The notes: a model not told the origin generated them from the letters alone. A stretch of 64,000 nucleotides of DNA from VXYK01 sp965214565 (GCA_965214565.1 OZ243951.1:1054001-1118000); one strand, 5' to 3'; counted from the stretch's first letter, positions 17,664-26,690 are shown. Translations and numbers: made by a program.

Positions 17664-18767
17664 ATGAAAACCAGCAAATGGCGACTGTTCGTCACCGTGT
17701 TCCTCGCTTTCACGCTGCTTGCTGCGGCCTGCGGCGACGACGAAACCGTCACCGAACCCGCCGGCCACGATACGGGAGACGATGCACCTGAACCCGAAGA
17801 AGAAATGAGCCTCCCCGGAGAAGGCGTCACCGTGCAGATGGCACGGGGCAACTGGGCTGAGACCAACTTCCAGAACACCGTGCTCCAGAAGCTTTTGATC
17901 GAACTCGGCTACGACGTGCCGACACCAGAAGAGATCACACCAGCGACATACTTCCCGGCGCTGGCACAGGGCGACTTCGATCTGTGGGCCTCGACATGGC
18001 CTCTCAACCATGATCCTCTCACCGAGGGCGAACTCCCGGGAGGCGGCATCATCGCGGACCACATCAGTCATGTGGGCACGATGATGAGTTCAGGCGCCCT
18101 TCAGGGAGTGCTCGTCGACATCGCCAGCGTTGAGCAGTTCGGATTCACCACGCTCAACGAACTGCTCGACAATCCGGATGCGGTCGCTCACTTCGACACC
18201 GACGGCAACGGACGTGCCGACCTCAACGGATGTGACGACGGCTGGGGTTGCCAGAAGGTCATGAACGACACCATTGCCATGAACGGCTGGGATGATCGCA
18301 TCGAGCAGATCTCGGCTACGCACTCGGCTCTGTTCGCCGAGTCTCAGGCCAGCTTCGATGTTGGAGGCCCCGTTCTGCAGTACGTCTGGACCCCGACAGC
18401 GTTCATCGGCAAGCTCGTACCCGGTCGAGACGTCTTGTGGCTCGCAGTGGATCCCGGCAGCACTCTGGAAGGTCAGGACGGCGTGTCCATTGTCGGCGAC
18501 ACCTGCACCGCAGACCCCTGCACGACCATGTTCACTCCGTCTGACATTGTCGTCTCGGCCAACAATGATTGGCTCGATGCCAACCCCGCGGCGAGAGTAC
18601 TGCTCGAAGGGTTCGTCATGAACCCGGTCGATGTCGCAGTGGTCGCCGTCGCCATCGACGCCGGATCCGACTCCCAGGAAGACATCAACGCAGCAGCAGA
18701 CGAGTGGATCGCCAACAACCGCGCTTCCCTCGATTCGTTGATCGACACCGCGCTGGCTGCCGCCTGA
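17664..18767 (+). CDS. Glycine betaine/choline-type ABC substrate-binding lipoprotein (ProX/OpuAC)
   Basis: 367 residues. An N-terminal signal ending in LLAAAC gives lipoprotein processing at Cys, followed by an acidic Asp/Glu linker. VTVQMARGNWAETNFQNTVL and LAQGDFDLWASTWPLNHDP are OpuAC-family blocks; Trp residues in such positions normally form the aromatic cage for quaternary ammonium ligands. It lies 76 bp after the permease gene and is expected to deliver glycine betaine, proline betaine or similar to it at the outer membrane face. RBS AAGGAACAACA precedes ATG 17664. Confidence 0.92.
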   Translation: MKTSKWRLFVTVFLAFTLLAAACGDDETVTEPAGHDTGDDAPEPEEEMSLPGEGVTVQMARGNWAETNFQNTVLQKLLIELGYDVPTPEEITPATYFPALAQGDFDLWASTWPLNHDPLTEGELPGGGIIADHISHVGTMMSSGALQGVLVDIASVEQFGFTTLNELLDNPDAVAHFDTDGNGRADLNGCDDGWGCQKVMNDTIAMNGWDDRIEQISATHSALFAESQASFDVGGPVLQYVWTPTAFIGKLVPGRDVLWLAVDPGSTLEGQDGVSIVGDTCTADPCTTMFTPSDIVVSANNDWLDANPAARVLLEGFVMNPVDVAVVAVAIDAGSDSQEDINAAADEWIANNRASLDSLIDTALAAA

Positions 18768-19008
18768 CCCAGATCAGCGCCAATCGCCTTCCGTGGTGTC
18801 CGGGTGGGGGCTGAACACAGGTGCGATCACCAGAAGTGGTGATGCGACCCGCCATGCTTGGAGCCGCCCCGCAGCACATCGTCATTGGCGGATTTGAGTA
18901 CGACAACATTCGCGGATTTGGACACAGCAACCGGCTCTTCGCGGCGGTTGACAGTGGGATCCACATGTGTGCCTATACTTCCCGGCGCCAGCCGAGACGG
19001 GAGACGAC

Positions 19009-19977
19009 ATGCAGGGGTTCGATCCGAAGTTCCGGGATCTGCCTGATTTCATCATCGGGATCACCAAGGAGATCTGGGAGGAACGCGGTGTTGAGACGCT
19101 CAACCACTACTACACGCCGAACATCCCGGTCCGATCCCCTGACGGTGTGGTGATCGGCAACCAGGCGGTGATCGCCGCTACTTGGGCCACTCTGACGGAG
19201 TTTCCAGACCGTCAACTGTTCGGCGAGGACGTAATCTGGAGCGGTAACGACACCGACGGGTTCCTGTCGTCCCATCGGATCATGTCGACCGCGACCCATG
19301 CCGGGGACGGAGTCTTCGGGCCGGCCTCGGGCACCAAGCTGCACTATCGGATCATCGCCGACTGTGCCGCGGTCAACAATCAGATCTACGACGAGTGGCT
19401 GGTGCGCGACCTCGGCGCCATCGTACGGCAGATGGGCGTCGATCCTCGAACCTTCGCCGCCGACCAGATCGAAGCCGAAGGCGGGCCTGAACTTGCAAAG
19501 CGACCTCTGACCCCGCAGAACGATGTGGCACCCGTGTACCTGGGTTCGGGCAACACCCACGAGATCGGTGCGGTCTATGCCGCGACACTCAGCGAGGTTC
19601 TGTCAGGGCAGGCCGGTGCCGTGGAGCAACGCTATGACCGTGCTGCCCAGATGGAGGCACCTGGCGGCCAGACACTTCACGGCTGGGACGAGACGAGCCG
19701 ATTCTGGGCAGATCTTGTCAGTGCGCTGCCCGATGCGGTATTCGAGGTTCACCACCAGATCGGCAGAGCCGACGCCAACATGGCTCGCCGTGCTGCGCTT
19801 CGCTGGTCGCTGACCGGCACCCACAGCGGTCCTGGCGCGTTCGGTTCGCCGACCGGGGCTCCCGTGCATGTGATGGGCATCAGCCATGCAGAGTTCGGGC
19901 CGCGCGGGCTGCACCGCGAGTTCGTGCTCTTCGACGAAGTGGCCGTCCACAAGCAGATCCTGCTGCACACGGGCTGA
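19009..19977 (+). CDS. Double-domain SnoaL/NTF2-like protein, copy 1
   Basis: 322 residues forming two tandem cone-shaped alpha+beta (SnoaL/NTF2) domains: the first includes IWEERGVETLNHYYTPNIPVRSP, the second LHGWDETSRFWADLVSALPD and RWSLTGTHSG. Members of this fold are cyclases, hydrolases, isomerases or ligand carriers. ATG 19009 is used (purine-rich gggagacgac upstream) over ATG 18967, which would add a Cys/Tyr-rich stretch. It is the first of three such double-domain genes in 14 kb (also 28669 and 32173) and lies just upstream of the LacI-controlled operon. Substrate unknown. Confidence 0.75.
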   Translation: MQGFDPKFRDLPDFIIGITKEIWEERGVETLNHYYTPNIPVRSPDGVVIGNQAVIAATWATLTEFPDRQLFGEDVIWSGNDTDGFLSSHRIMSTATHAGDGVFGPASGTKLHYRIIADCAAVNNQIYDEWLVRDLGAIVRQMGVDPRTFAADQIEAEGGPELAKRPLTPQNDVAPVYLGSGNTHEIGAVYAATLSEVLSGQAGAVEQRYDRAAQMEAPGGQTLHGWDETSRFWADLVSALPDAVFEVHHQIGRADANMARRAALRWSLTGTHSGPGAFGSPTGAPVHVMGISHAEFGPRGLHREFVLFDEVAVHKQILLHTG

Positions 19978-19986
19978 TGCTCTGCT

Positions 19987-20038
19987 TTCGCCGGGCGTAA
20001 CCGGAGCCGCGCTTCGCCGGGCGTAACCAGAGCCGCGC
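19987..20038. repeat. Two tandem 26-bp copies
   Basis: Units 19987-20012 and 20013-20038, each beginning TTCGCCGGGCGTAACC and ending GAGCCGCGC, differ at one base. They lie between the SnoaL stop and the LacI-operon promoter. No function visible. Confidence 0.8.
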
Positions 20039-20070
20039 CGGATTTATCGGGAGATTCCTTGGCTGTGGCC

Positions 20071-20117
20071 TTGACAGAATGCTTACGTAAGCATATGTTC
20101 GATGCTTACGTAAGCAT
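20071..20117 (+). promoter_or_regulatory. Promoter with two LacI-type operators
   Basis: TTGACA (20071-20076), 17-bp spacer, TATGTT (20094-20099) form a good sigma-70-type promoter. The perfect 16-bp palindrome ATGCTTACGTAAGCAT occurs twice, at 20079-20094 (between the hexamers) and 20102-20117 (at the expected start point), centres 23 bp apart. Both are placed to block RNA polymerase, and the next gene encodes a LacI-family protein, so autoregulated repression of the whole operon is the natural reading. Confidence 0.85.
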
Positions 20118-20173
20118 TCAATTCCGGCGCGCTCAGCGGCACATTGATACGACGATATGGGAGGGGGTCTCAG

Positions 20174-21211
20174 ATGTCGTCAAAATCGCAGCCTGATTCA
20201 CCTCGTTCAACCCGCAAAGGGGTGACCTCGGTGGATGTCGCCGCAGCAGCGGGAGTGTCCCAGGCGACGGTCGGCAGGGTCTTCTCGTCGCCTGAGAAAG
20301 TCTCGCCCGCGACCCGCGACAAGGTCCACGGCGCCGCGACCCGACTCGGATACGTGCCCAACGTGATCGCCCGCAGCCTCAAGTCTCAGCGGACCAACAT
20401 CATCGGCGCGGTAGTGCCGGCGTTCGGCGAATACTGGCAGAGCGTCCTCACCGAGTTCTCCCGTCAGCTAGCCAATCAGGACCGCCAGTTGCTGCTGTTC
20501 AGCTTCGCTGAACCCGGCGACGTCGACGGTGTGCTCGCCTCAGTCGCGCAGTACCGGCTGGACGGACTGGTTCTAGCATCCGCCAACATCGGCCAGACCC
20601 AACTGATCCAGATGAGCGAGTCGGACCGGCCGGTCGTGGCCTTCAACCACCCAGCCGCGGTCGGGATGGTGCCGTCGGTCTCGGTCGACAACGAAGCCGG
20701 GATGGCGCAACTGGCAGCCCACCTGGTCGAAGCCGGTTGCCGCGACGTTCTCTACATCGGGGGCGTCTCGAGCACCTCCACCGACCAGAGCCGCTATCGG
20801 GGCGCATCCCAGACTCTGGGCAACCAAGGAATTGCATGCACCTACCTTGAAGCCGGCGCTTTCACCTACGATGCGGGCTACAAGACCGCTTCGCGCATCG
20901 TCGAGCACCACCCCCTCCCCGATGCGGTGATGGTCAGCGCCGACGAAGTGGCATTCGGCGTCCACGACGGTCTAAGGGCAGCGGGGGTCGACGTGCCCGC
21001 CGATCTGCTCCTCACCGGTTTCGACGGACTCTCGCAGTCCGCATGGGCCGGGTTCGACCTGACCACCCTGGTGCAGGCCACCGACGTGCTGGTGGCTCGG
21101 GCCATCGAGATTCTTCTCGCCTCGGACCGACCAGCCGACAGCGATCCCGTTTCGGTGGTCGTGCCCGGAACAATCAGATACGGAAAGACGACCGCTTCCA
21201 GCCATGGCTGA
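20174..21211 (+). CDS. LacI-family transcriptional repressor
   Basis: 345 residues. The N-terminal HTH plus hinge is clear: TSVDVAAAAGVSQATVGRVF, then VSPATRDKV, LGYVPNVIARSL. The rest is a periplasmic-binding-protein-like effector domain (TNIIGAVVPAFGEYWQSVL; DGLVLASANIG; GFDGLSQSAWAGFDLTTL). ATG 20174 has the strong RBS GGGAGGGGG 6 bp upstream. It heads the operon and overlaps the dehydrogenase gene by 8 bp. It probably binds the two palindromes at 20079 and 20102 and releases on binding the imported compound or a breakdown product. The hinge reads NVIARSL, close to the canonical NxxARxL. Confidence 0.95.
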   Translation: MSSKSQPDSPRSTRKGVTSVDVAAAAGVSQATVGRVFSSPEKVSPATRDKVHGAATRLGYVPNVIARSLKSQRTNIIGAVVPAFGEYWQSVLTEFSRQLANQDRQLLLFSFAEPGDVDGVLASVAQYRLDGLVLASANIGQTQLIQMSESDRPVVAFNHPAAVGMVPSVSVDNEAGMAQLAAHLVEAGCRDVLYIGGVSSTSTDQSRYRGASQTLGNQGIACTYLEAGAFTYDAGYKTASRIVEHHPLPDAVMVSADEVAFGVHDGLRAAGVDVPADLLLTGFDGLSQSAWAGFDLTTLVQATDVLVARAIEILLASDRPADSDPVSVVVPGTIRYGKTTASSHG

Positions 21212-22487
21212 AATCCTCAAAGACGCGAGCACGAAGGGCGGCCACGGTGCCGACCTGAAACTGACCGAACGCGTTCGGTCTCTCATCGCCGATATCGAGG
21301 TCCGCGGTGAGGCTGCCGTTCGGGAGATGTCGAAGAAATTCGATTCCTGGGAACCCGAACAGTTTCGGCTCACAGAAGCCCAGATCCAGGAGACGCTCGA
21401 TCGCGTCGATCCGCGCACCGTTAGCGACATCGAATTCGCGCAGTCACAGATTCGCAACTTCGCCCAGGCCCAACTCGACTCGCTCCACGACGTCGAGGTG
21501 GAGACACTCCCCGGAGTCACCCTCGGTCACAAGAACCTTCCGGTCAGCGCAGTCGGCGCCTACGTTCCCGGCGGGCGTTACCCGATGGTCGCCTCGGCAC
21601 ACATGAGTGTGCTGACAGCCAAGGTCGCCGGAGTCGCCCGCGTCGCCGCCTGCACCCCGCCGATCGGCGGGGTGATCCCCGCTGAGACAGTCGCAGCGAT
21701 GCACCTCGCCGGTGCCGACGAGATCTACCTTCTCGGCGGTGTTCAAGCCGTGGCATCAATGGCCCTGGGCACCGAATTCCTCGAACCGGTCAACGTGCTG
21801 GTAGGTCCGGGCAACGCCTTTGTAGCTGAGGCCAAGCGCCAGCTCTACGGGCGCGTCGGCATAGACCTTCCCGCTGGCCCCACCGAGACGCTGCTGCTGG
21901 CAGACGACACCGTCGACGGAGAGATCTGCGCCACAGACCTCCTGGGACAAGCCGAACACGGACCAACCTCACCAGCGGTTCTGATCACAACCTCAAGGCA
22001 GTTGGGCCTCGACACCATCGCCGAAGTCGAACGCCAACTCGAGACTCTGCCCACAGCGGACATCGCCTCGAAGGCCTGGGCTGACTACGGGCGGGTGATC
22101 GTCGTAGAGGACAACAACGAGATGCTGGGGATGGCCAACGAACTTGCCTTCGAACACGTGCAGGTGATGACCGACGACGACGACTTCTTCCTGGCCAACA
22201 TGGTCAACTACGGCGCACTCTTCCTGGGTCCGATGACCAACGTCTCCTACGGCGACAAGGTGATCGGCACCAACCACACGCTGCCGACGCAGGGCGCGGC
22301 CCGCTATACGGGCGGTCTCTGGGTCGGCAAGTTCATCAAGACCGTCACGTATCAGCGGGTCACCGATCCGGCATCGAGCGCCATGATCGGCGAGTACTGC
22401 AGTCGGCTCTGTGCAATCGAGAACTTCGCCGGCCACCAGGCCCAGGCCGACATCCGCGTCAAGCGCTACGGCGGGATCACCCCATGA
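21204..22487 (+). CDS. Histidinol dehydrogenase-family oxidoreductase (HpsN-like)
   Basis: 427-residue NAD-dependent dehydrogenase of the HisD fold. Family blocks include GAYVPGGRYPMVASAHM, GPGNAFVAEAKRQLYG, GIDLPAGPTETLLLAD, and DLLGQAEHGPTSPA with the zinc-binding Gln/His pair; the C-terminal NHTLPTQGAARYTGGLWVGKF is closer to the catabolic HpsN group (sulfopropanediol 3-dehydrogenase) than to biosynthetic HisD. No other his gene is nearby and the gene is in a LacI/ABC operon, so it probably oxidises an alcohol to a carboxylate in two steps on an imported compound. Sulfonate specificity is not proven. Confidence 0.85.
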   Translation: MAEILKDASTKGGHGADLKLTERVRSLIADIEVRGEAAVREMSKKFDSWEPEQFRLTEAQIQETLDRVDPRTVSDIEFAQSQIRNFAQAQLDSLHDVEVETLPGVTLGHKNLPVSAVGAYVPGGRYPMVASAHMSVLTAKVAGVARVAACTPPIGGVIPAETVAAMHLAGADEIYLLGGVQAVASMALGTEFLEPVNVLVGPGNAFVAEAKRQLYGRVGIDLPAGPTETLLLADDTVDGEICATDLLGQAEHGPTSPAVLITTSRQLGLDTIAEVERQLETLPTADIASKAWADYGRVIVVEDNNEMLGMANELAFEHVQVMTDDDDFFLANMVNYGALFLGPMTNVSYGDKVIGTNHTLPTQGAARYTGGLWVGKFIKTVTYQRVTDPASSAMIGEYCSRLCAIENFAGHQAQADIRVKRYGGITP

Positions 22488-23221
22488 AGACCGCAGTCGT
22501 GACCGGAGCGAGCGGAGGTATCGGCTCGGCGATCACCCGCCGCTTAGCCGACGACGGATTCGCGGTCGTGGCCGGATACAACCGCTCGGCCGACACGGCT
22601 GAGACTCTGGTGTCTGAGCTTCCCGGTGACCACCACTCTGCCCAGCGCATCGCGGTCCTCGAAGCAGACTCGCTCGATGCTCTGAGCGAGACAGTGGCTG
22701 GCAGCTTCGGCCACCTCGACGTCCTGGTGAACTGTGCGGGGATGAGCCGACCCGTACCCCACGATGATCTCGACGGCCTCGACGACGACCTGATCGATGA
22801 GATCTTCGCCACGAACTGGCGCGGGTCGTTCGCCGCTGTGAGGGCGCTCCGCCCGTTGCTGGACAAGGGGGATAGTCCGGTCGTCGTCAACATCTCCTCG
22901 GTGGCCGGGGTCACCGGACAGGGATCCAACGTCGCCTACTGCGCGTCAAAGGCGGCCCTCGACAGCATGACCCGCTCGCTGGGCCGCGCTCTGGCCCCGA
23001 GAATCCGAGTCGTCTCGGTCTCTCCCGGGTGGGTGATGGGCGAGTACGCCATGCGTGTGCCTCAAAACGTTCTCGACTCCCAATGCGCGCAGACGCCTCT
23101 CGGTCGACTTGCAATTGCGGGAGATGTCGCCGCGGCGGTAAGCGCAGTCGTCAACGATCTGCCGTTCACCACCGGGTCGATAGTCAACGTCGACGGCGGT
23201 CGGCCTCTCGGGACGTCATGA
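22484..23221 (+). CDS. Short-chain dehydrogenase/reductase
   Basis: 245 residues, classical SDR. Cofactor motif TGASGGIG at 6-13, NCAGMSRP, catalytic Ser in NISSVAG, and Tyr/Lys in VAYCASKAAL; the C-terminus FTTGSIVNVDGGRPLG is typical. ATG overlaps the stop of the HisD-like gene (ATGA). It is likely to act before or after that dehydrogenase on the same hydroxylated substrate, comparable to HpsO/HpsP beside HpsN, although that comparison is only by layout. Confidence 0.93.
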   Translation: MKTAVVTGASGGIGSAITRRLADDGFAVVAGYNRSADTAETLVSELPGDHHSAQRIAVLEADSLDALSETVAGSFGHLDVLVNCAGMSRPVPHDDLDGLDDDLIDEIFATNWRGSFAAVRALRPLLDKGDSPVVVNISSVAGVTGQGSNVAYCASKAALDSMTRSLGRALAPRIRVVSVSPGWVMGEYAMRVPQNVLDSQCAQTPLGRLAIAGDVAAAVSAVVNDLPFTTGSIVNVDGGRPLGTS

Positions 23222-24465
23222 CCGATGCTGAATCCGTTCCACCACCGCCCTGCGTTATCCCCCCTCTCTCACCAAACCTCGTCGACCACCATCTTCTGCT
23301 CCGGCGGGAACCGACGATGACTGCCTCCCTCCGTCAGTCATCGTCGGAGGTGGTCGTCGACCCCGACGACTTCGCCCGGCGGATCATCGAGCCCGGTGAC
23401 TTTGTGGCCGACACCGCTGCCTTCATCGACGTCCGTCTGGAACGTTCCGCCGGCAAGGCCAGCTACTCCTTCATCGGGCCCGGCGTGTCGCAGAACCAGG
23501 ACCAGACCGTGAACCTCGATGTTCCCCACGGATTCAACATCGGGGCTGCCAGCATGGCCGGCGGTGTCGTCAACAATCAGCACCTCCACTTCACCGCTGA
23601 GGTCTTCATCTGCACGCGGGGCCGCTGGCGGTTCACGATCGGGGAGCACCGCGAGCAGTCGCTCGAGATCGGCCCTGGAGCTGTCTTCTCGATTCCTACC
23701 TGGGTATTTCGGGGATTCGAGAACATCGGAGACGATGAGGGATGGATGTACACGGTGCTCGGCGGGGATGACACCGGCGGGATCATCTGGGCACCAGAGG
23801 TGTTGAGGGCGGCTGCGGAGACCGGACTGCACCTGCGTTCGGACTACACCGTGATCGACGGTCTCAACGGGTTGTCCGCAAACGATGTCGTTCAGCCCCT
23901 CGAGCCTGCCCAACTGGCTTCGGTAGACAGCTACACCGACTCCGAGCTTGCCGCTCGGGCCGTTCACCGAGAGGACCTGCAATGGTCTGAGCAGTCGCTT
24001 CTGTCGGGCGCTGTCGTAGGGCATCTGAGCGCCATGGCCCCGGTCATCGGACACGGCATGACCGAGGATCGCCACCATCAGTCGCCGATCACCGCGGCGC
24101 ACGGGTTCAGCCTTGAATGGTTGAGGCTGCCTGCCGGTTCCAGCACGGGCCTGCACCGGCACGACCAGAACCAGGTCGTGATCGTGATCGACGGCTCCTG
24201 GGACATTGCGGTGAACCGCGGAGAGCACGCGTTGCACTCCCGCCTCGCGCAGGGATCGGTCGTCTCGATCAACTCCGGGGCCTGGCGCAACCTGTCAAAC
24301 GTAGGTGACAACGACGCTCATGCTGTCGTTGTCTGTGCGTCTGACCAGCGGTCGGCTATCGAGTGGGACCCCGACATTGTCGACAACGCTCTGCAGGCGG
24401 GTTGGAGCCGTGACGCAGGCGGCTATATCGCTCCTGTCGAACTGATCGGGAGGCCAGCGCTATGA
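23218..24465 (+). CDS. Two-domain cupin (bicupin) protein
   Basis: Two cupin barrels. The first includes VVNNQHLHFTAEVFICTRGRWRFTIG and GAVFSIPTWVFRGFENIG, the second PAGSSTGLHRHDQNQVVIVIDGSWDI and QGSVVSINSGAWRNLSNVG; His/Glu sets consistent with metal binding are seen (HLHFTAE, HRHDQN). Bicupins include gentisate-type dioxygenases, oxalate decarboxylases and isomerases. ATG 23218 overlaps the SDR stop (ATGA) and gives 415 residues; ATG 23317 would remove a Pro-rich 33-residue leader and is a fair alternative. It overlaps the next gene by 4 bp. Confidence 0.8.
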   Translation: MTDAESVPPPPCVIPPLSPNLVDHHLLLRREPTMTASLRQSSSEVVVDPDDFARRIIEPGDFVADTAAFIDVRLERSAGKASYSFIGPGVSQNQDQTVNLDVPHGFNIGAASMAGGVVNNQHLHFTAEVFICTRGRWRFTIGEHREQSLEIGPGAVFSIPTWVFRGFENIGDDEGWMYTVLGGDDTGGIIWAPEVLRAAAETGLHLRSDYTVIDGLNGLSANDVVQPLEPAQLASVDSYTDSELAARAVHREDLQWSEQSLLSGAVVGHLSAMAPVIGHGMTEDRHHQSPITAAHGFSLEWLRLPAGSSTGLHRHDQNQVVIVIDGSWDIAVNRGEHALHSRLAQGSVVSINSGAWRNLSNVGDNDAHAVVVCASDQRSAIEWDPDIVDNALQAGWSRDAGGYIAPVELIGRPAL

Positions 24466-25187
24466 CCCTTCCCGTGGTTCTGCTGCCCGGTTCAATGTGC
24501 GATGCCGCCCTGTTCGCCGGCCAACTCGAGTCGCTCGGTTCGGCCGCCTCGGTCGGTGACCTGACCAGGTCCTCGACCATCGAGGCGATGGCGGCCGATG
24601 TCCTTCATCACGCTCCGCCCATGTTCGCGGTGGCAGGGTTGTCGCTCGGTGGGATCGTGGCGGCAGAGGTCGCCGCGCAAGCGCCGGACCGTGTAGCCGG
24701 CGTGGCACTGCTCGACACCAACTTAGGCTTTGCCGACGAGGCCCAACTCGAGAATCGCCGGGGCTGGCCTGAAGTGGTACGCGCCGGAGGATTCGAGGCG
24801 CTCATCAGCGTCGTCGGTCACCTGACCGTCGATCCGAAGACTCACGGCCAGGCCATCGTCGAAATGGCTCGCCGCGTAGGGCCCGAAGCCTTCCTTCGTC
24901 AGAACGAGGCTCTGCTGCATCGCCGGGACCGCCGCAACGACCTGGCCTCGTTGAGTTACCCGGTTCTCATCGCCTGTGGCCGCGAAGATTCACTCTGCCC
25001 GCCCGCGATGCACCGCGACCTCGCCAGTCGGACACCTCACGCTCAGCTGTCCATAGTTGACCGAACCGGGCACCTGTCCACGATCGATCAGCCCGAGGAG
25101 CTGACCAGCCTCCTCACCGAGTGGCTGAATCTGTGCAATACCAACCAACCCATGAAAGGCACTGACCATGAATACAACCAAGTATAA
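24462..25187 (+). CDS. Alpha/beta-hydrolase
   Basis: 241-residue alpha/beta-hydrolase fold enzyme. The nucleophile elbow is GLSLGG (Ser near 65), the acid lies near CGREDSLCPP, and the His in RTGHLSTIDQPEEL. VVLLPGSMCDAALF supplies the oxyanion-hole region. It may cleave an ester or a C-C bond of the operon's substrate. The last ~20 codons overlap the start of the binding-protein gene by 20 bp in another frame, showing tight coupling. Confidence 0.88.
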   Translation: MTLPVVLLPGSMCDAALFAGQLESLGSAASVGDLTRSSTIEAMAADVLHHAPPMFAVAGLSLGGIVAAEVAAQAPDRVAGVALLDTNLGFADEAQLENRRGWPEVVRAGGFEALISVVGHLTVDPKTHGQAIVEMARRVGPEAFLRQNEALLHRRDRRNDLASLSYPVLIACGREDSLCPPAMHRDLASRTPHAQLSIVDRTGHLSTIDQPEELTSLLTEWLNLCNTNQPMKGTDHEYNQV

Positions 25188-26625
25188 GTGGTGGCGATTT
25201 CTCGCCGTCATCTTTGCGTTCACCCTCATCGCCGCCGCTTGCGGTGACGATGACGACGACAGCGAAACGTCGACGACCCAGCCAGCCGATTCCGGAAACG
25301 ACTCTGGAGACGACATGGCCGAAGACGACGGCGACGACGGCGACATGGCCGAAGACGACGACATGGCCGAAGACGACGGCGATGACGGCGACATGGCCGA
25401 GGAGATGGCCCACATCTCCGACGAGTGCCACATCCCAAACCCGAGCGACAACGTCGAGATCGACATCATGGGTTGGGAGTTCCCCATAGTCAGCCAGTAC
25501 GAGGAGGAACTGGAAGACTGCGAGGAAGGCAACTATTCGTTCAACTACCAGTTCCTCGACTCTGTCGAAGCCCGCAACGCCATGACTCAGGACGCGGCAT
25601 CCGGATCGCCGAGCTTCGAGCTCTACCAGGGATCGAACGCCTTCGTCAGCGAACTGGCCAACCAGGGCTTCGTCATGCCTCTGAACGACCTGGTGGACAA
25701 GTACCGCGACGAGTACGACCTCGACCAGATCGACCAGGCATTCTGGGACATGGCGTCGCTCGACGGGAACATCTACGCGATCCCGATGGTGTCCAACACC
25801 ATGCACGTGTTCTACAACGAACCCGCCCTCGCTGAACTCGGGATCGATGTGCCCTCAACGTTCGATGAAGCGTTCGAGGCCTGCGCCGCGATCCAGGACG
25901 CCGGATACGACATCGGCTTCCTCTACATGCTCTCGGCCGGTTGGGCCTGGCAGATCGAGTTCGACAGCGTCATCGGAGCCCTCGGTACGACACCGATCGA
26001 CCCGGCGACCGCCGAACCGAACTTCAACAGCCCCGAAGGCATCGAGGCCGCCACACTGCTCCAGCGCATGTGGCAGGAGTGCGCTCCCAACGCTTCGGGC
26101 TCCTACAGCACCGACGACGTCCAAGCGGCCTTCCAGACCGGTGAGGCCATCCTGGGCCACACCTGGGCATCACGAGCCGGCGCGATGGACGATCCTGAAG
26201 CATCGACTGTGGTGGGCGAGATCCAGTTCGCCCCGGCACTCAGCCCCGGTACCGGCACCCTGGCTGCTCCGGCCTACATCGACGGTTGGATGATCCCGGC
26301 CAACACACCCGAGGACATGGTTGAGAAGATCTTCCTGGCCATGCTCGCCGCGACGGACCTCGAGAGCCAGGAGGCAGCCGCACAGTTCGGCCTGGTAACT
26401 CGGTCGGGCGTGAGCCACCCCGAAGGCCCACGCGACGCCGCCGCAGCCGAGGCCAGCCTCGTCAACGGTCGGGGCGCCGACCTCACTCACCCGGCCGCGG
26501 GCATCGCCCGAGCCAAACTGGGCGAGGCGCTCGTCACGATCCTCGACGGCACTTCGGTCGCCGACGCCCTCGCGGCAGCCGAAGAGGCATACCTCTCCGA
26601 GGCCTCAGAGCAGGGTCTGCTCTAG
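25168..26625 (+). CDS. Carbohydrate-type ABC transporter substrate-binding lipoprotein
   Basis: 485 residues. Signal peptide with lipobox LIAAAC, then an acidic linker of Asp/Glu/Gly/Met repeats up to about residue 80, then an extracellular solute-binding family 1-like domain (SPSFELYQGSNAFVSELANQGFVMPLNDL; IYAIPMVSNTMHVFYNEPAL). Cargo is not deducible; carbohydrates, polyols or aminated sugars are usual. It starts inside the hydrolase gene and is followed by a strong hairpin before the permease gene. The linker is coded by a 30/18/30-bp imperfect repeat, so its length may differ between strains. Confidence 0.92.
   Translation: MNTTKYKWWRFLAVIFAFTLIAAACGDDDDDSETSTTQPADSGNDSGDDMAEDDGDDGDMAEDDDMAEDDGDDGDMAEEMAHISDECHIPNPSDNVEIDIMGWEFPIVSQYEEELEDCEEGNYSFNYQFLDSVEARNAMTQDAASGSPSFELYQGSNAFVSELANQGFVMPLNDLVDKYRDEYDLDQIDQAFWDMASLDGNIYAIPMVSNTMHVFYNEPALAELGIDVPSTFDEAFEACAAIQDAGYDIGFLYMLSAGWAWQIEFDSVIGALGTTPIDPATAEPNFNSPEGIEAATLLQRMWQECAPNASGSYSTDDVQAAFQTGEAILGHTWASRAGAMDDPEASTVVGEIQFAPALSPGTGTLAAPAYIDGWMIPANTPEDMVEKIFLAMLAATDLESQEAAAQFGLVTRSGVSHPEGPRDAAAAEASLVNGRGADLTHPAAGIARAKLGEALVTILDGTSVADALAAAEEAYLSEASEQGLL
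25312..25398 (+). repeat. In-frame acidic-linker minisatellite
   Basis: Three units starting GACATGGCCGAAGACGAC at 25312, 25342 and 25360, with spacers of GGC GAC/GAT GAC GGC after the first and third, and a fourth partial start at 25390. They encode the D-M-A-E-D-D-(G-D-D-G) linker behind the lipobox. Confidence 0.8.
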
Positions 26626-26659
26626 GGTCTGGAGGACAGTTCAGTAGCCATTCCTCTGA

Positions 26660-26690
26660 GCGGGGCGGTGTCACAGTGGCACCGCCCCGC
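26660..26690 (+). terminator. Intercistronic hairpin between binding-protein and permease genes
   Basis: GCGGGGCGGTG (26660-26670) pairs with CACCGCCCCGC (26680-26690); TCA/TGG may extend the stem inward, and CCTCT/AGAGG (26653, 26692) outward. It starts 35 bp after the lipoprotein stop and ends 31 bp before the permease ATG. Without a T-run and inside an operon, it is better read as a partial terminator or an mRNA 3'-end stabiliser than as the operon end. Confidence 0.75.

Noticed and set aside
21204..22487. Biosynthetic histidinol dehydrogenase (hisD)
   Set aside because: No his gene is nearby, the gene is inside a LacI/ABC catabolic operon, and C-terminal blocks look like the HpsN group.
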